A stretch of DNA of 5,141 bases from Alphaproteobacteria bacterium (GTDB taxonomy: Bacteria > Pseudomonadota > Alphaproteobacteria > UBA6615): positions 1 through 5,141 of the forward strand of contig JAEPNS010000257.1 of NCBI GenBank assembly GCA_017643325.1, written 5' to 3'. Both the position numbers and the translations under genes were made by a program. Of this stretch, positions 1 to 5,141 are shown piece by piece. Position 1 is the stretch's first letter. Every line of letters starts with the position of its first letter. The notes under the pieces were generated by a model that saw only the letters and a program-made list of their open reading frames with translations, was not told the origin of the DNA and ran no database searches.

Positions 1-2
1 CC

Positions 3-464
3 GGCACGACGGGGGAGCGCGGCGATTCGCAGGCACCATACTACTCGAACCAGCCTGACAAGACCGCCGAGACGATGCGCGGCGACTGGATCTACACCGG
101 CGACCGGTTCACGCTCGACGAGGACGGGTTCTATCACTTCGACGGGCGTGCGGACGACCTGATCAAGGTGAGCGGACAGTGGATCTACCCGCTGGAGATC
201 GAGCGCTGCCTCAATGAGCATCCCGACGTCCGGGAAAGCTGCGTCCTGGGGATCGCGCAGGACGACGGCCTGATGACGACCAAGGCCTGGATCGTGTTGC
301 GATCCGGGGTCGCGCAGTCCGACGAGACGACAGGTGCGCTGAAGGATTATGTGAAGTCCAAGCTACTGCCCTTCAAGTATCCGCGTATCGTTGAGTATCG
401 TGACGACCTGCCGAAGACCGGCACCGGCAAGATCGACCGCCAGCAACTGCGCGCGGACGGATAA
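3..464 (+). CDS. Acyl-CoA synthetase, AMP-forming, C-terminal part (benzoate-CoA ligase-like); 5' end outside window
   Basis: The frame is open from the left edge and gives 153 residues ending in TAA. This is the C-terminal part of an ANL-superfamily enzyme, which activates a carboxylic acid with ATP to an acyl-AMP and then to its CoA thioester in the cytoplasm. Visible motifs in order: the YTGD core motif (visible residues 31-34), the hinge motif GRADDLIKVSG (about 48-58) that separates the large domain from the mobile C-terminal domain, the PLEIE segment, and the PKTGTGKIDR motif with the adenylation lysine near visible residue 143. Spacing and wording (YYSNQPDKTAETMRGDW, then DDLIKVSG) resemble the benzoate/aminobenzoate-CoA ligase group more than long-chain fatty acyl-CoA ligases, but the acyl-binding pocket lies in the missing part, so the substrate cannot be read. 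A hydrolase gene follows after 19 bp, probably in the same operon. Confidence 0.9.
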   Translation, partial: GTTGERGDSQAPYYSNQPDKTAETMRGDWIYTGDRFTLDEDGFYHFDGRADDLIKVSGQWIYPLEIERCLNEHPDVRESCVLGIAQDDGLMTTKAWIVLRSGVAQSDETTGALKDYVKSKLLPFKYPRIVEYRDDLPKTGTGKIDRQQLRADG

Positions 465-472
465 CCCAGAGC

Positions 473-477
473 GGGAG
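473..477 (+). promoter_or_regulatory. Ribosome binding site GGGAG deciding the GTG start at 484
   Basis: GGGAG lies 6 nt before GTG at 484, just after the ligase stop codon. It supports the GTG start over the in-frame ATG at 391, which lies inside the ligase gene. Confidence 0.65.
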
Positions 478-483
478 AAGACA

Positions 484-1362
484 GTGGAAGAGAAGGTTTC
501 GTTTCAATCCGACGGTTTGACGCTGTCGGGCGTCGTGCACACACCGGCCGACCTCGCACCCGGCACGGAGCGCCCGGCGTTTCTCGTCCTCCACGGATTC
601 GGCACGGGCAAGGACGGCTCGACGCCGGAAATCCTCGCCAACATGCTCGCCGACTGGGGTTACGTTGCCATGCGCTTCGATTTCCGGAGCTGTGGCGAGA
701 GCGAGGGCGAGCCGGCCTGGGTGATGTGCGAGGACCAGGTCGAGGATGTGAAGCATGCGGTGACGTGGTTCGCGGACCAGCCGTATGTGGACGGCTCGCG
801 CATAGGAGTCATCGGCCACAGTTTCGGGGCGGCCGTCGCGGTCTACGCGGGCGGCGTCGACGAGCGGATCGCTGCCGTGATCTCGTCCTGCGGCTGGGGT
901 GACGGTGAGAGCAAGTTTCGCCTGCAGCACAAGTCCGACGAGGAGTGGGCGCGGTTCCTCAAGATGCTCGAGGATGGCAAGGCGCATCGTGCAAAGACCG
1001 GCAAGTCCCTTATGGTCGACCGCTGGGACATTGTTCCGATACCGGAGCACCTGCGCGGCCATATGGGCAAGAACGTGCACATGAAATTTCCGGCGGAAAC
1101 GGCGCAAAGCATGTTCGACTTCCGCGCCAACGACGTGATCGCGGATATCTCGCCACGACCCTGCCTGCTGTTCCATGCCGCCGACGATTCCGTGACCCCG
1201 ACGGATCAGTCGCTCCAGCTTTTCGCCCATGCGAAGCAGCCGACGGACCTGATGTTACTGTCGGATGTGGACCATTTCCCGTTCTCTGTTGACAGCCTGC
1301 GCGCACGCGATGCGGTCAAGGGCTGGCTCGATCGCTACTTCCCGGCGCGGCCGGACCAGTAG
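484..1362 (+). CDS. Alpha/beta hydrolase (serine hydrolase, substrate unknown)
   Basis: A 292-residue protein with a GTG start. It begins with a beta-hairpin typical of alpha/beta hydrolases of the dienelactone hydrolase/peptidase S9-like type (FQSDGLTLSGVVHTP). The oxyanion region is HGFG (37-40), followed by DFRSCGESEG (66-75). The nucleophile elbow is GHSFG with Ser113, the acid is Asp235 (or Asp234) in HAADDSVTP, and the base is His264 in DVDHFPF, so the triad is complete. A lid-like insertion spans about 140-215. There is no signal peptide, so it is probably cytoplasmic. It follows the acyl-CoA ligase by 19 bp and is likely co-transcribed; it may act on an ester, thioester or C-C bond in the same pathway, but this is inference. 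The longer reading from ATG 391 is rejected because it overlaps the ligase and adds a low-complexity tail. The 3' end overlaps the convergent transporter gene. Confidence 0.88.
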   Translation: MEEKVSFQSDGLTLSGVVHTPADLAPGTERPAFLVLHGFGTGKDGSTPEILANMLADWGYVAMRFDFRSCGESEGEPAWVMCEDQVEDVKHAVTWFADQPYVDGSRIGVIGHSFGAAVAVYAGGVDERIAAVISSCGWGDGESKFRLQHKSDEEWARFLKMLEDGKAHRAKTGKSLMVDRWDIVPIPEHLRGHMGKNVHMKFPAETAQSMFDFRANDVIADISPRPCLLFHAADDSVTPTDQSLQLFAHAKQPTDLMLLSDVDHFPFSVDSLRARDAVKGWLDRYFPARPDQ

Positions 1363-2242
1363 GAACTCGGCCCGCGCGCAATGCCACGCGCGCGACGGCG
1401 ACGAGGGCGCCGAGCACGATCAGCACGCCGACAAACTGGATCGGGCTCAAGGTCTGGTCCAGCAGCACCCATGCGGCACCGATAGCCAGCACCGGCTCTA
1501 TGTTTGAGTAGAGCGTTGTCTTGGCCGGGCCGATCATCCCGATCGCCGCGAAATAGCCGATCATGGCAACGGCATAGAAGACGTTCGTGCCGATAAAGCC
1601 CCACCAGCCGGGCCCGGTCTCGGGCAGCCGGAACTCACCGGCGGCGAACGTGATTACGAGAAACACGACCATGGCCGTTGTGGCCATGTAGAACGTGGCC
1701 TGGCGCGGATCACCGGTGCGGATGACCCGTTTGCTCACCGCAGAGACCGTGGCCAGGCCGAACGCCGCGATCACGCTGTAGACGACGCCGAGAATATTCA
1801 AACCACCGGCCTGTGTTCCCAGCGCGAGAGCCAGGCCGCCGAACGCTACGAAGGCGGCGACGATATTGATTTTCCGCAGCTGTTCCCAGCCCATCGCGGC
1901 GACAATGAACGACGTGATCAGCGGAAACAGGTAGAAGATCAGCACCACCAGCGGGACCGCGAGAATCTCGATCGCCGAGAGAAGCGCCCAGGTGTAGCCG
2001 ACCGTGACCAGGCCCAGCACAATCGAGATGAGCCCGTCACGGGTCGGCAGCAGGATCGATTTTCGCTGCAGGACGAGAATGACAACGAGGATCAGCGCGG
2101 GCAGCATGAACCGTGATGTGGAGACCGACAGGGCGTCCGTCCCGCCGGTATAGGCGAGACCTGCGAGGGTGTTGGCCATCGCGAAGCACACGCCGATTAC
2201 CAGCACCAGAATGATGCCCATCAGCTCGTTGCGCGTTTCCAT
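1316..2242 (-). CDS. EamA/DMT-family membrane transporter (10 predicted TM segments)
   Basis: A 308-residue, strongly hydrophobic inner-membrane protein of the drug/metabolite transporter superfamily. The two EamA repeats are seen as two sets of about five hydrophobic helices, roughly residues 8-135 and 150-285. The second repeat shows the usual late-family pattern YSNIEPVLAIGAAWVLLDQ followed by GVLIVLGALVAV. Such proteins usually export amino acids, metabolites or drugs; the substrate here cannot be read. The start is set at ATG 2242, which leaves a short cytoplasmic N-terminus (METRNELMG) directly before TM1 and has a run of six G 7 nt upstream. The frame stays open to ATG 2368, but that would add 42 hydrophilic residues running into the neighbouring gene. 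The gene is divergent from the aminotransferase, with a 113-bp gap. Its last 47 bp, coding a hydrophilic tail after the last helix, overlap the convergent hydrolase gene. Confidence 0.9.
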   Translation of the reverse strand: METRNELMGIILVLVIGVCFAMANTLAGLAYTGGTDALSVSTSRFMLPALILVVILVLQRKSILLPTRDGLISIVLGLVTVGYTWALLSAIEILAVPLVVLIFYLFPLITSFIVAAMGWEQLRKINIVAAFVAFGGLALALGTQAGGLNILGVVYSVIAAFGLATVSAVSKRVIRTGDPRQATFYMATTAMVVFLVITFAAGEFRLPETGPGWWGFIGTNVFYAVAMIGYFAAIGMIGPAKTTLYSNIEPVLAIGAAWVLLDQTLSPIQFVGVLIVLGALVAVARVALRAGRVPTGPAAPGSSDRASP

Positions 2243-2355
2243 ATCCTGACCCCCCGATTGCGCGCGCAGCTTAGCCAAGGGGCGGCTTGGTTCTCCAGCG
2301 CCATTTATGCTTGTGTGTGTCATCTGATTGTGACGAACCGAAAGCTGTAAGTCCG
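2243..2355. promoter_or_regulatory. Divergent intergenic region (promoters for transporter and aminotransferase operon)
   Basis: This 113-bp gap must hold the control signals for the - strand transporter and very likely for the + strand aminotransferase-dioxygenase operon. I find no convincing -35/-10 pair on either strand. There is a GT-rich run near 2311-2320 and an inverted repeat at 2275-2290. The role is inferred from position alone. Confidence 0.5.
2275..2290. repeat. Inverted repeat CCAAG-N6-CTTGG, possible operator
   Basis: CCAAG (2275-2279) and CTTGG (2286-2290) are perfect 5-bp arms around GGGCGG. They extend to 7 bp if one G-T and one A-T pair are allowed. The repeat lies about 33-48 nt before the transporter start and 65-80 nt before the aminotransferase start, where a repressor or activator site could control either gene. 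It could also form a weak hairpin in the transporter leader. A repeat this short can arise by chance. Confidence 0.3.
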
Positions 2356-3246
2356 ATGAGCGCAACACCGAAAGTCTATCTCAACGGTGAGATTCTCGAT
2401 GCCGATGCGGCACGGATATCGCCATTCGAGCGGGGTTTCATGTGGGGCGACGGGATCTACGAGGTCACCCCCTGTTTTGGCGGGCGGCCTTACCGTCTCG
2501 AAGACCATATCGACCGCCTCTACCGCTCCCTGCGCTATGTGCGGATCGATGTCGGTTTCGGGCCTGACCAGATGCGTTCGGAGACCGAGCGGATGCTGGA
2601 AGCGAACGGCGACCTGCTCGAGTCTGCGCCGCAGTTCCGGATCGGTCACTGGGTCACGCGCGGGGGCGATCCGTTCGTCCCGGCCCATTTGGCGGAGGGC
2701 CCGCCGACAGTTTTCATCTACCTGCAGAAAGTCGAGACCGGGTCGACCGTGCGGAACCTGGAGACCGGCGTAAGGCTCTCCGTAACGACGACGCGGCGAA
2801 ATCCGCCCGAGTGCATCGAGACGCGTGCAAAAGTTACCAGCAAGATGAACCAGTTGCTTGCCGAACTCGACGCGGGCGCGCGTGACGCCTTGTCATTGAT
2901 GTTGGATCTGGACGGAAACGTATCCGAGAATTCGGTCGCGAATTTCTTCATTGCCCGTGACGGCGTTCTGTGGACCGCACCCGAGCGCAACATCCTCGAA
3001 GGAGTGACGCGCAAGGTCGTGTTCGAACTCTGCGAGCGTCTGTCGATCCCTGTCGAGGAACGGCTCTTCACGATGTATGACGTCGCTCAGGCGGACGAGT
3101 TTTTCATCACCTCCAGCGGTGTGTGCGCCATGCCTGTGTCGGCGGTGGACGATTTCTTACCCCGGCACCCGGTCCCGGGCCCTTTGACCGAACGACTGAT
3201 CGAAGCCTTTGCAGCGGACACGGGACTGGATTTCAGGACGCTGTGA
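2356..3246 (+). CDS. Class IV PLP-dependent aminotransferase (branched-chain / D-amino acid transaminase-like)
   Basis: A 296-residue fold-type IV PLP enzyme, the usual length for the family that includes IlvE, D-amino acid transaminase and aminodeoxychorismate lyase. Motifs in order: VYLNGEIL (7-14), the FERGFMWGDGIYE segment (24-36), LEDHIDRLYRSL (48-59), the probable PLP lysine Lys159 in TRAKVTSKMNQLLAELDA (Lys163 is a less likely alternative), Glu191 in GNVSENSVANFF for the PLP ring nitrogen, EGVTR (215-219), and ITSSG (251-255) for the PLP phosphate. It is cytoplasmic. It most likely transfers an amino group between an amino acid and a keto acid, but lyase activity of the PabC kind cannot be excluded. 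The start is ATG 2356, where family homology begins; its ribosome binding site is weak. The upstream in-frame ATG 2287 would add an unrelated Cys-rich stretch. The dioxygenase gene follows after 19 bp, so the two form an operon. Confidence 0.88.
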   Translation: MSATPKVYLNGEILDADAARISPFERGFMWGDGIYEVTPCFGGRPYRLEDHIDRLYRSLRYVRIDVGFGPDQMRSETERMLEANGDLLESAPQFRIGHWVTRGGDPFVPAHLAEGPPTVFIYLQKVETGSTVRNLETGVRLSVTTTRRNPPECIETRAKVTSKMNQLLAELDAGARDALSLMLDLDGNVSENSVANFFIARDGVLWTAPERNILEGVTRKVVFELCERLSIPVEERLFTMYDVAQADEFFITSSGVCAMPVSAVDDFLPRHPVPGPLTERLIEAFAADTGLDFRTL

Positions 3247-3255
3247 CCTGTGGAA

Positions 3256-3260
3256 GGGAG
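3256..3260 (+). promoter_or_regulatory. Ribosome binding site GGGAG of the dioxygenase gene
   Basis: GGGAG lies 5 nt before ATG 3266 and 8 nt before ATG 3269, in the 19-bp gap after the aminotransferase stop. It rules out the longer reading from ATG 3209 but does not decide between the two adjacent ATG codons. Confidence 0.65.
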
Positions 3261-3265
3261 TTGCG

Positions 3266-3784
3266 ATGATGAGCATTCCAAGTGCGTTCAATCTCCAGGA
3301 GTGGATCGAAGAGCATCGGCATCTGCTGAAGCCGCCGGTCGGCAATGTCGTTGTCTGGCAGGACACGGACTTTATCGTCCAGGTGATCGGCGGACCGAAT
3401 GCGCGAACCGATTACCACGACGATCCCTATGAGGAATTCTTCTACCAGTTGAAGGGAAATATCTCCCTGCGGGTCATGGACAATGGGACGCCGCGCGAGA
3501 TTCCGATCAACGAGGGCGACGTCCTGCTGTTGCCGCCGAATGTGCGGCACTCGCCCCAGCGTCCGGAACCCGGCAGCATTGGTCTTGTTGTCGAGCGCAG
3601 CCGCCCGGACGGCCTGATGGACGGTTTCGAGTGGTATTGTCTCGAATGCAACGGCCTGGTGCACCGCGTCGAGGTTCACGTCGCCAACATTGTCGAAGAC
3701 CTGCCCCCGCTTTTTGAGGAGTTCTACGCGTCGGAAGATTTGCGCAAGTGTTCGGCTTGTGGCGCGGTCCATCCGGGAAAATAA
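3266..3784 (+). CDS. nbaC: 3-hydroxyanthranilate 3,4-dioxygenase (HAAO)
   Basis: A 172-residue cupin enzyme that uses Fe(II) and O2 to open the ring of 3-hydroxyanthranilate, giving 2-amino-3-carboxymuconate semialdehyde. This is a step of the kynurenine pathway and of 2-nitrobenzoate/tryptophan breakdown. All residues known for the bacterial enzyme are present at what I recall as the same numbers as in Cupriavidus metallidurans HAAO: iron ligands His51, Glu57 and His95; substrate-binding Arg47, Arg99 and Glu110; and the rubredoxin-like second metal site Cys125, Cys128, Cys162 and Cys165. Signature segments are LLKPPVGN, RTDYHDDPYEEFFYQLKG, LLLPPNVRHSPQRPE and FEWYCLEC. Two ATG codons (3266, 3269) are possible; the first keeps the numbering match. 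It is translated 19 bp after the aminotransferase. The symbol nbaC is used for the catabolic bacterial gene (haaO for the eukaryotic-type name); the exact pathway here is not shown. Confidence 0.96.
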   Translation: MMSIPSAFNLQEWIEEHRHLLKPPVGNVVVWQDTDFIVQVIGGPNARTDYHDDPYEEFFYQLKGNISLRVMDNGTPREIPINEGDVLLLPPNVRHSPQRPEPGSIGLVVERSRPDGLMDGFEWYCLECNGLVHRVEVHVANIVEDLPPLFEEFYASEDLRKCSACGAVHPGK

Positions 3785-3934
3785 GCGCAAGCATAATGAG
3801 CCGCACACACTGATACCATTTGCGCGGTATATTGGTCGGAATACACAACTTTATGTTAACTCTAAATAAATCCTGTATAGGTTAGTCTCAATTTATCCGT
3901 GTGCATTGATCGAGGTTTGTGGGAAGAGGCCTGC
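3785..3934 (+). promoter_or_regulatory. AT-rich intergenic region, likely promoter of the response regulator gene
   Basis: A 150-bp gap whose part from 3841 to 3900 has only 17 G/C in 60 bases, in sharp contrast to the GC-rich genes on both sides. It holds a short inverted repeat ATACC-N8-GGTAT (3813-3830), the palindrome GTTAAC (3855-3860), a TTAA-N7-TAAA arrangement (3856-3870) and a TATAGG word (3876-3881) that could serve as a -10 element without a good -35. The region is the obvious place for the receiver gene's promoter. No factor-independent terminator for the upstream operon is visible. Confidence 0.5.
3924..3929 (+). promoter_or_regulatory. Ribosome binding site AAGAGG deciding the ATG start at 3935
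   Basis: AAGAGG lies 5 nt before ATG 3935. It favours this start over the in-frame GTG at 3899, whose extra 12 residues do not belong to the receiver fold. Confidence 0.6.
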
Positions 3935-4342
3935 ATGTCGTTTGCTCATGACAATGTCGTCCCCGTTCAGACCGAACGGCGAACCGTCCTCGTCGTCGAC
4001 GACGAACAGCTCCAGCGCGAACAGCTCGTCGATTGCCTCTCTGATCTCGATGTCGGGATCTTCCAGGCAGGCAACGGCGAGGAGGCGCTCAAGATCATCG
4101 AGGCGCACATGCCTGCGCTGGTCATCATGGATATACGCATGCCGGTGATGGACGGCGTGAGCACGGTCGACCGGCTTTCCGACCTCAAGAGCAAGACCAA
4201 GATTATCCTGATGACAGGAGATCCGACGTCCCTGCGCTCCGCTTATGACAGACGACCCGACGTGTTCACCATTATTGAAAAGCCGATTCCGCTGCGTGTG
4301 CTTCGTCGTTTCGTTATTGAAGCGTTGGGACTTGACGGCTGA
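3935..4342 (+). CDS. Single-domain response regulator (CheY-like receiver)
   Basis: A 135-residue protein made of one receiver domain (about residues 16-132) with a short N-terminal tail and no DNA-binding or enzymatic output domain. Conserved phosphorylation-site residues are present: acidic pair Asp22-Asp23 in VLVVDDE, phosphoacceptor Asp66 in LVIMDIRMPVMDG, Thr94 in ILMTGD, and Lys116 in IEKPI. It should accept a phosphoryl group from a histidine kinase and pass the signal by protein contact or phosphorelay. A PAS-HisKA kinase gene converges on it and overlaps its 3' end by 29 bp, so this is the likely partner. It has its own AT-rich upstream region. The target cannot be read from the sequence. 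DivK- or CheY-type roles are possible but unsupported. Confidence 0.92.
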   Translation: MSFAHDNVVPVQTERRTVLVVDDEQLQREQLVDCLSDLDVGIFQAGNGEEALKIIEAHMPALVIMDIRMPVMDGVSTVDRLSDLKSKTKIILMTGDPTSLRSAYDRRPDVFTIIEKPIPLRVLRRFVIEALGLDG

Positions 4343-5141
4343 CCTCGTAAGACTCCGCTTCATCTTCATCGGCCAAAGGCAATTCCACGGTCATCCGGCA
4401 GCCGGCTTCCATGTTCTCGGCGATGATCGATCCGCTCATCGAGCTGATGATCCCGTAACTGACCGAGAGTCCGAGGCCGGTTCCGACTCCCACTTCCTTC
4501 GTCGTGAAGAAGGGGTCGAAAACCTTCGATAGAACATCTTCGGGCATCCCGCCGCCCGTATCCTCGATTGTCACCTGAAAGAGACCGGATTCCCGATCTG
4601 CTTTGACCCGAACATCGATCGTGCCGCGAGGGTCCCCCTCCCGCTTGGCGCCCGATGTTTCGAGGATTGCATCACGCGCATTGGTGATCATGTTGATCAC
4701 GACCTGTTCGAGCTGGGATTCGCTTCCCAGCACGACCGCGTCGTCGGCTCCATTCTCGATCCGCATCTCTATGCTTTCGAGCTGCAGTTGCCGGCGCATC
4801 AGTTCGCAGGCGTTCCGGACTGCGCGGACCGGATCGAAACGGATGAAGTCCGAGGTGTCCTGACGGCTGAAGACCCGCATGTGAAGGATGATCTTGCCCA
4901 TGCGTCCGGCCTGCTCGCTGATCAAGGAGAGGTTGTCGCGCGCATAGTCGAGGTCGGCGCTGCCGGCTTCCATGCGGATCAACACATTGTCGGCGGCCAT
5001 GCGCATGATATTCAGCGGCTGGTTGAGCTCGTGTGCGATGCCGGCTGCCATTTCCCCGACGGTGGCCAGCTTGGACGCCTGGATAAGCTGGCTCTGCAGC
5101 GATTTCTGGTCCCTGATATCCCGGACGAGCGCGATGTGGAG
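4314..5141 (-). CDS. Sensor histidine kinase (PAS-HisKA-HATPase_c), N-terminus outside window
   Basis: The frame is open from the right edge and gives 275 residues ending in TAA; the start lies beyond 5141. The first visible residues (HIALVRDIRDQKSLQSQL) are the end of a PAS domain and its linker helix. The H box is MAAGIAHELNQPLN with phospho-accepting His37 of the visible part. The ATP-binding domain shows the N box INMITNARDAI (Asn154), the G1 box DTGGGMP (194-200), the F box FDPFFTTK (208-215) and the G2 box GTGLGLSVSYGII (220-232). This is the NtrB/FixL/DctB-like kinase type. A short acidic tail follows the last strand. No membrane segment is visible, but the sensor part is missing, so location and signal are unknown. 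It is convergent with the receiver gene, overlapping its last 29 bp, and is probably its kinase. The Met at 5051 lies inside the H-box helix and is not the start. Confidence 0.93.
   Translation of the reverse strand, partial: LHIALVRDIRDQKSLQSQLIQASKLATVGEMAAGIAHELNQPLNIMRMAADNVLIRMEAGSADLDYARDNLSLISEQAGRMGKIILHMRVFSRQDTSDFIRFDPVRAVRNACELMRRQLQLESIEMRIENGADDAVVLGSESQLEQVVINMITNARDAILETSGAKREGDPRGTIDVRVKADRESGLFQVTIEDTGGGMPEDVLSKVFDPFFTTKEVGVGTGLGLSVSYGIISSMSGSIIAENMEAGCRMTVELPLADEDEAESYEVSRQVPTLQ

Noticed and set aside
391..483. N-terminal extension of the hydrolase from ATG 391
   Set aside because: It overlaps the ligase coding region by 74 bp and lacks homology-like sequence. GTG 484 has a well-placed GGGAG and starts at the family's first strand.
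373..1230. Long open frame on the - strand (285 codons) opposite the hydrolase
   Set aside because: It lies wholly antisense to the hydrolase with its complete catalytic triad, and its Arg/His-rich translation shows no family motif. It is a typical shadow frame of GC-rich DNA.
2287..2355. N-terminal extension of the aminotransferase from ATG 2287
   Set aside because: The extra 23 residues are Cys-rich and do not fit the family, whose fold begins at VYLNGEIL just after ATG 2356. The extension would also fill most of the divergent control region.
2243..2368. N-terminal extension of the transporter from ATG 2368 (- strand)
   Set aside because: It would add 42 hydrophilic residues before TM1 and overlap the start of the aminotransferase gene. 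ATG 2242 gives the normal family length.
3233..3808. Open frame of 191 codons on the - strand covering the dioxygenase
   Set aside because: It is antisense to a gene with every expected active-site residue, and its translation has no recognisable domain.
3785..3825. GCGCAA (3785-3790) and TTGCGC (3820-3825) as a terminator hairpin after the dioxygenase
   Set aside because: The arms are only 6 bp with a 29-nt loop and no T run follows, so a factor-independent terminator is not supported.
1..5141. Search for tRNA/rRNA genes, CRISPR repeats, insertion sequence ends, toxin-antitoxin or phage defence genes
   Set aside because: No such pattern is visible. All sizeable stretches are accounted for by metabolic, transport and signalling genes, and the longest gap without a gene is 150 bp.

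Overview
The window looks like part of the chromosome of a GC-rich, Gram-negative proteobacterium. An alphaproteobacterium is my best guess, from the codon use, the class of PAS/HisKA kinase and the AT-rich spacers carrying a GTTAAC word; this is inference and no marker gene confirms it. Coding density is high, and I see no RNA gene, insertion sequence, CRISPR array or prophage gene. There are seven genes, two of them cut by the window edges.

Left part (1-1362, + strand): the C-terminal third of an acyl-CoA synthetase of the AMP-forming superfamily, closest in feel to the benzoate-CoA ligase group, is followed after 19 bp by an alpha/beta hydrolase with a GTG start and a complete Ser-Asp-His triad. 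The two look like an operon. An EamA/DMT-type membrane transporter (1316-2242, - strand) converges on the hydrolase, and the two coding regions overlap by 47 bp at their 3' ends.

Middle part (2243-3784): a 113-bp divergent intergenic region separates the transporter from a two-gene + strand operon. This holds a class IV (fold-type IV) PLP aminotransferase and, 19 bp later, 3-hydroxyanthranilate 3,4-dioxygenase. The dioxygenase has every iron, substrate and rubredoxin-type cysteine residue known from the bacterial enzyme. Together with the ligase this suggests metabolism of an amino-aromatic or amino acid compound. The usual partners (ACMS decarboxylase, kynureninase, kynurenine formamidase) are not in the window, so the pathway is open.

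Right part (3785-5141): after an AT-rich spacer comes a stand-alone receiver-domain response regulator (+). A PAS-HisKA-HATPase histidine kinase (-), whose N-terminus lies beyond the right edge, converges on it. Their 3' ends overlap by 29 bp. They are probably cognate signalling partners, though their link to the catabolic genes is unknown.

No clearly new system is evident. The points most worth a second look are the dioxygenase/aminotransferase pairing and the tail-to-tail overlap of the kinase and receiver.
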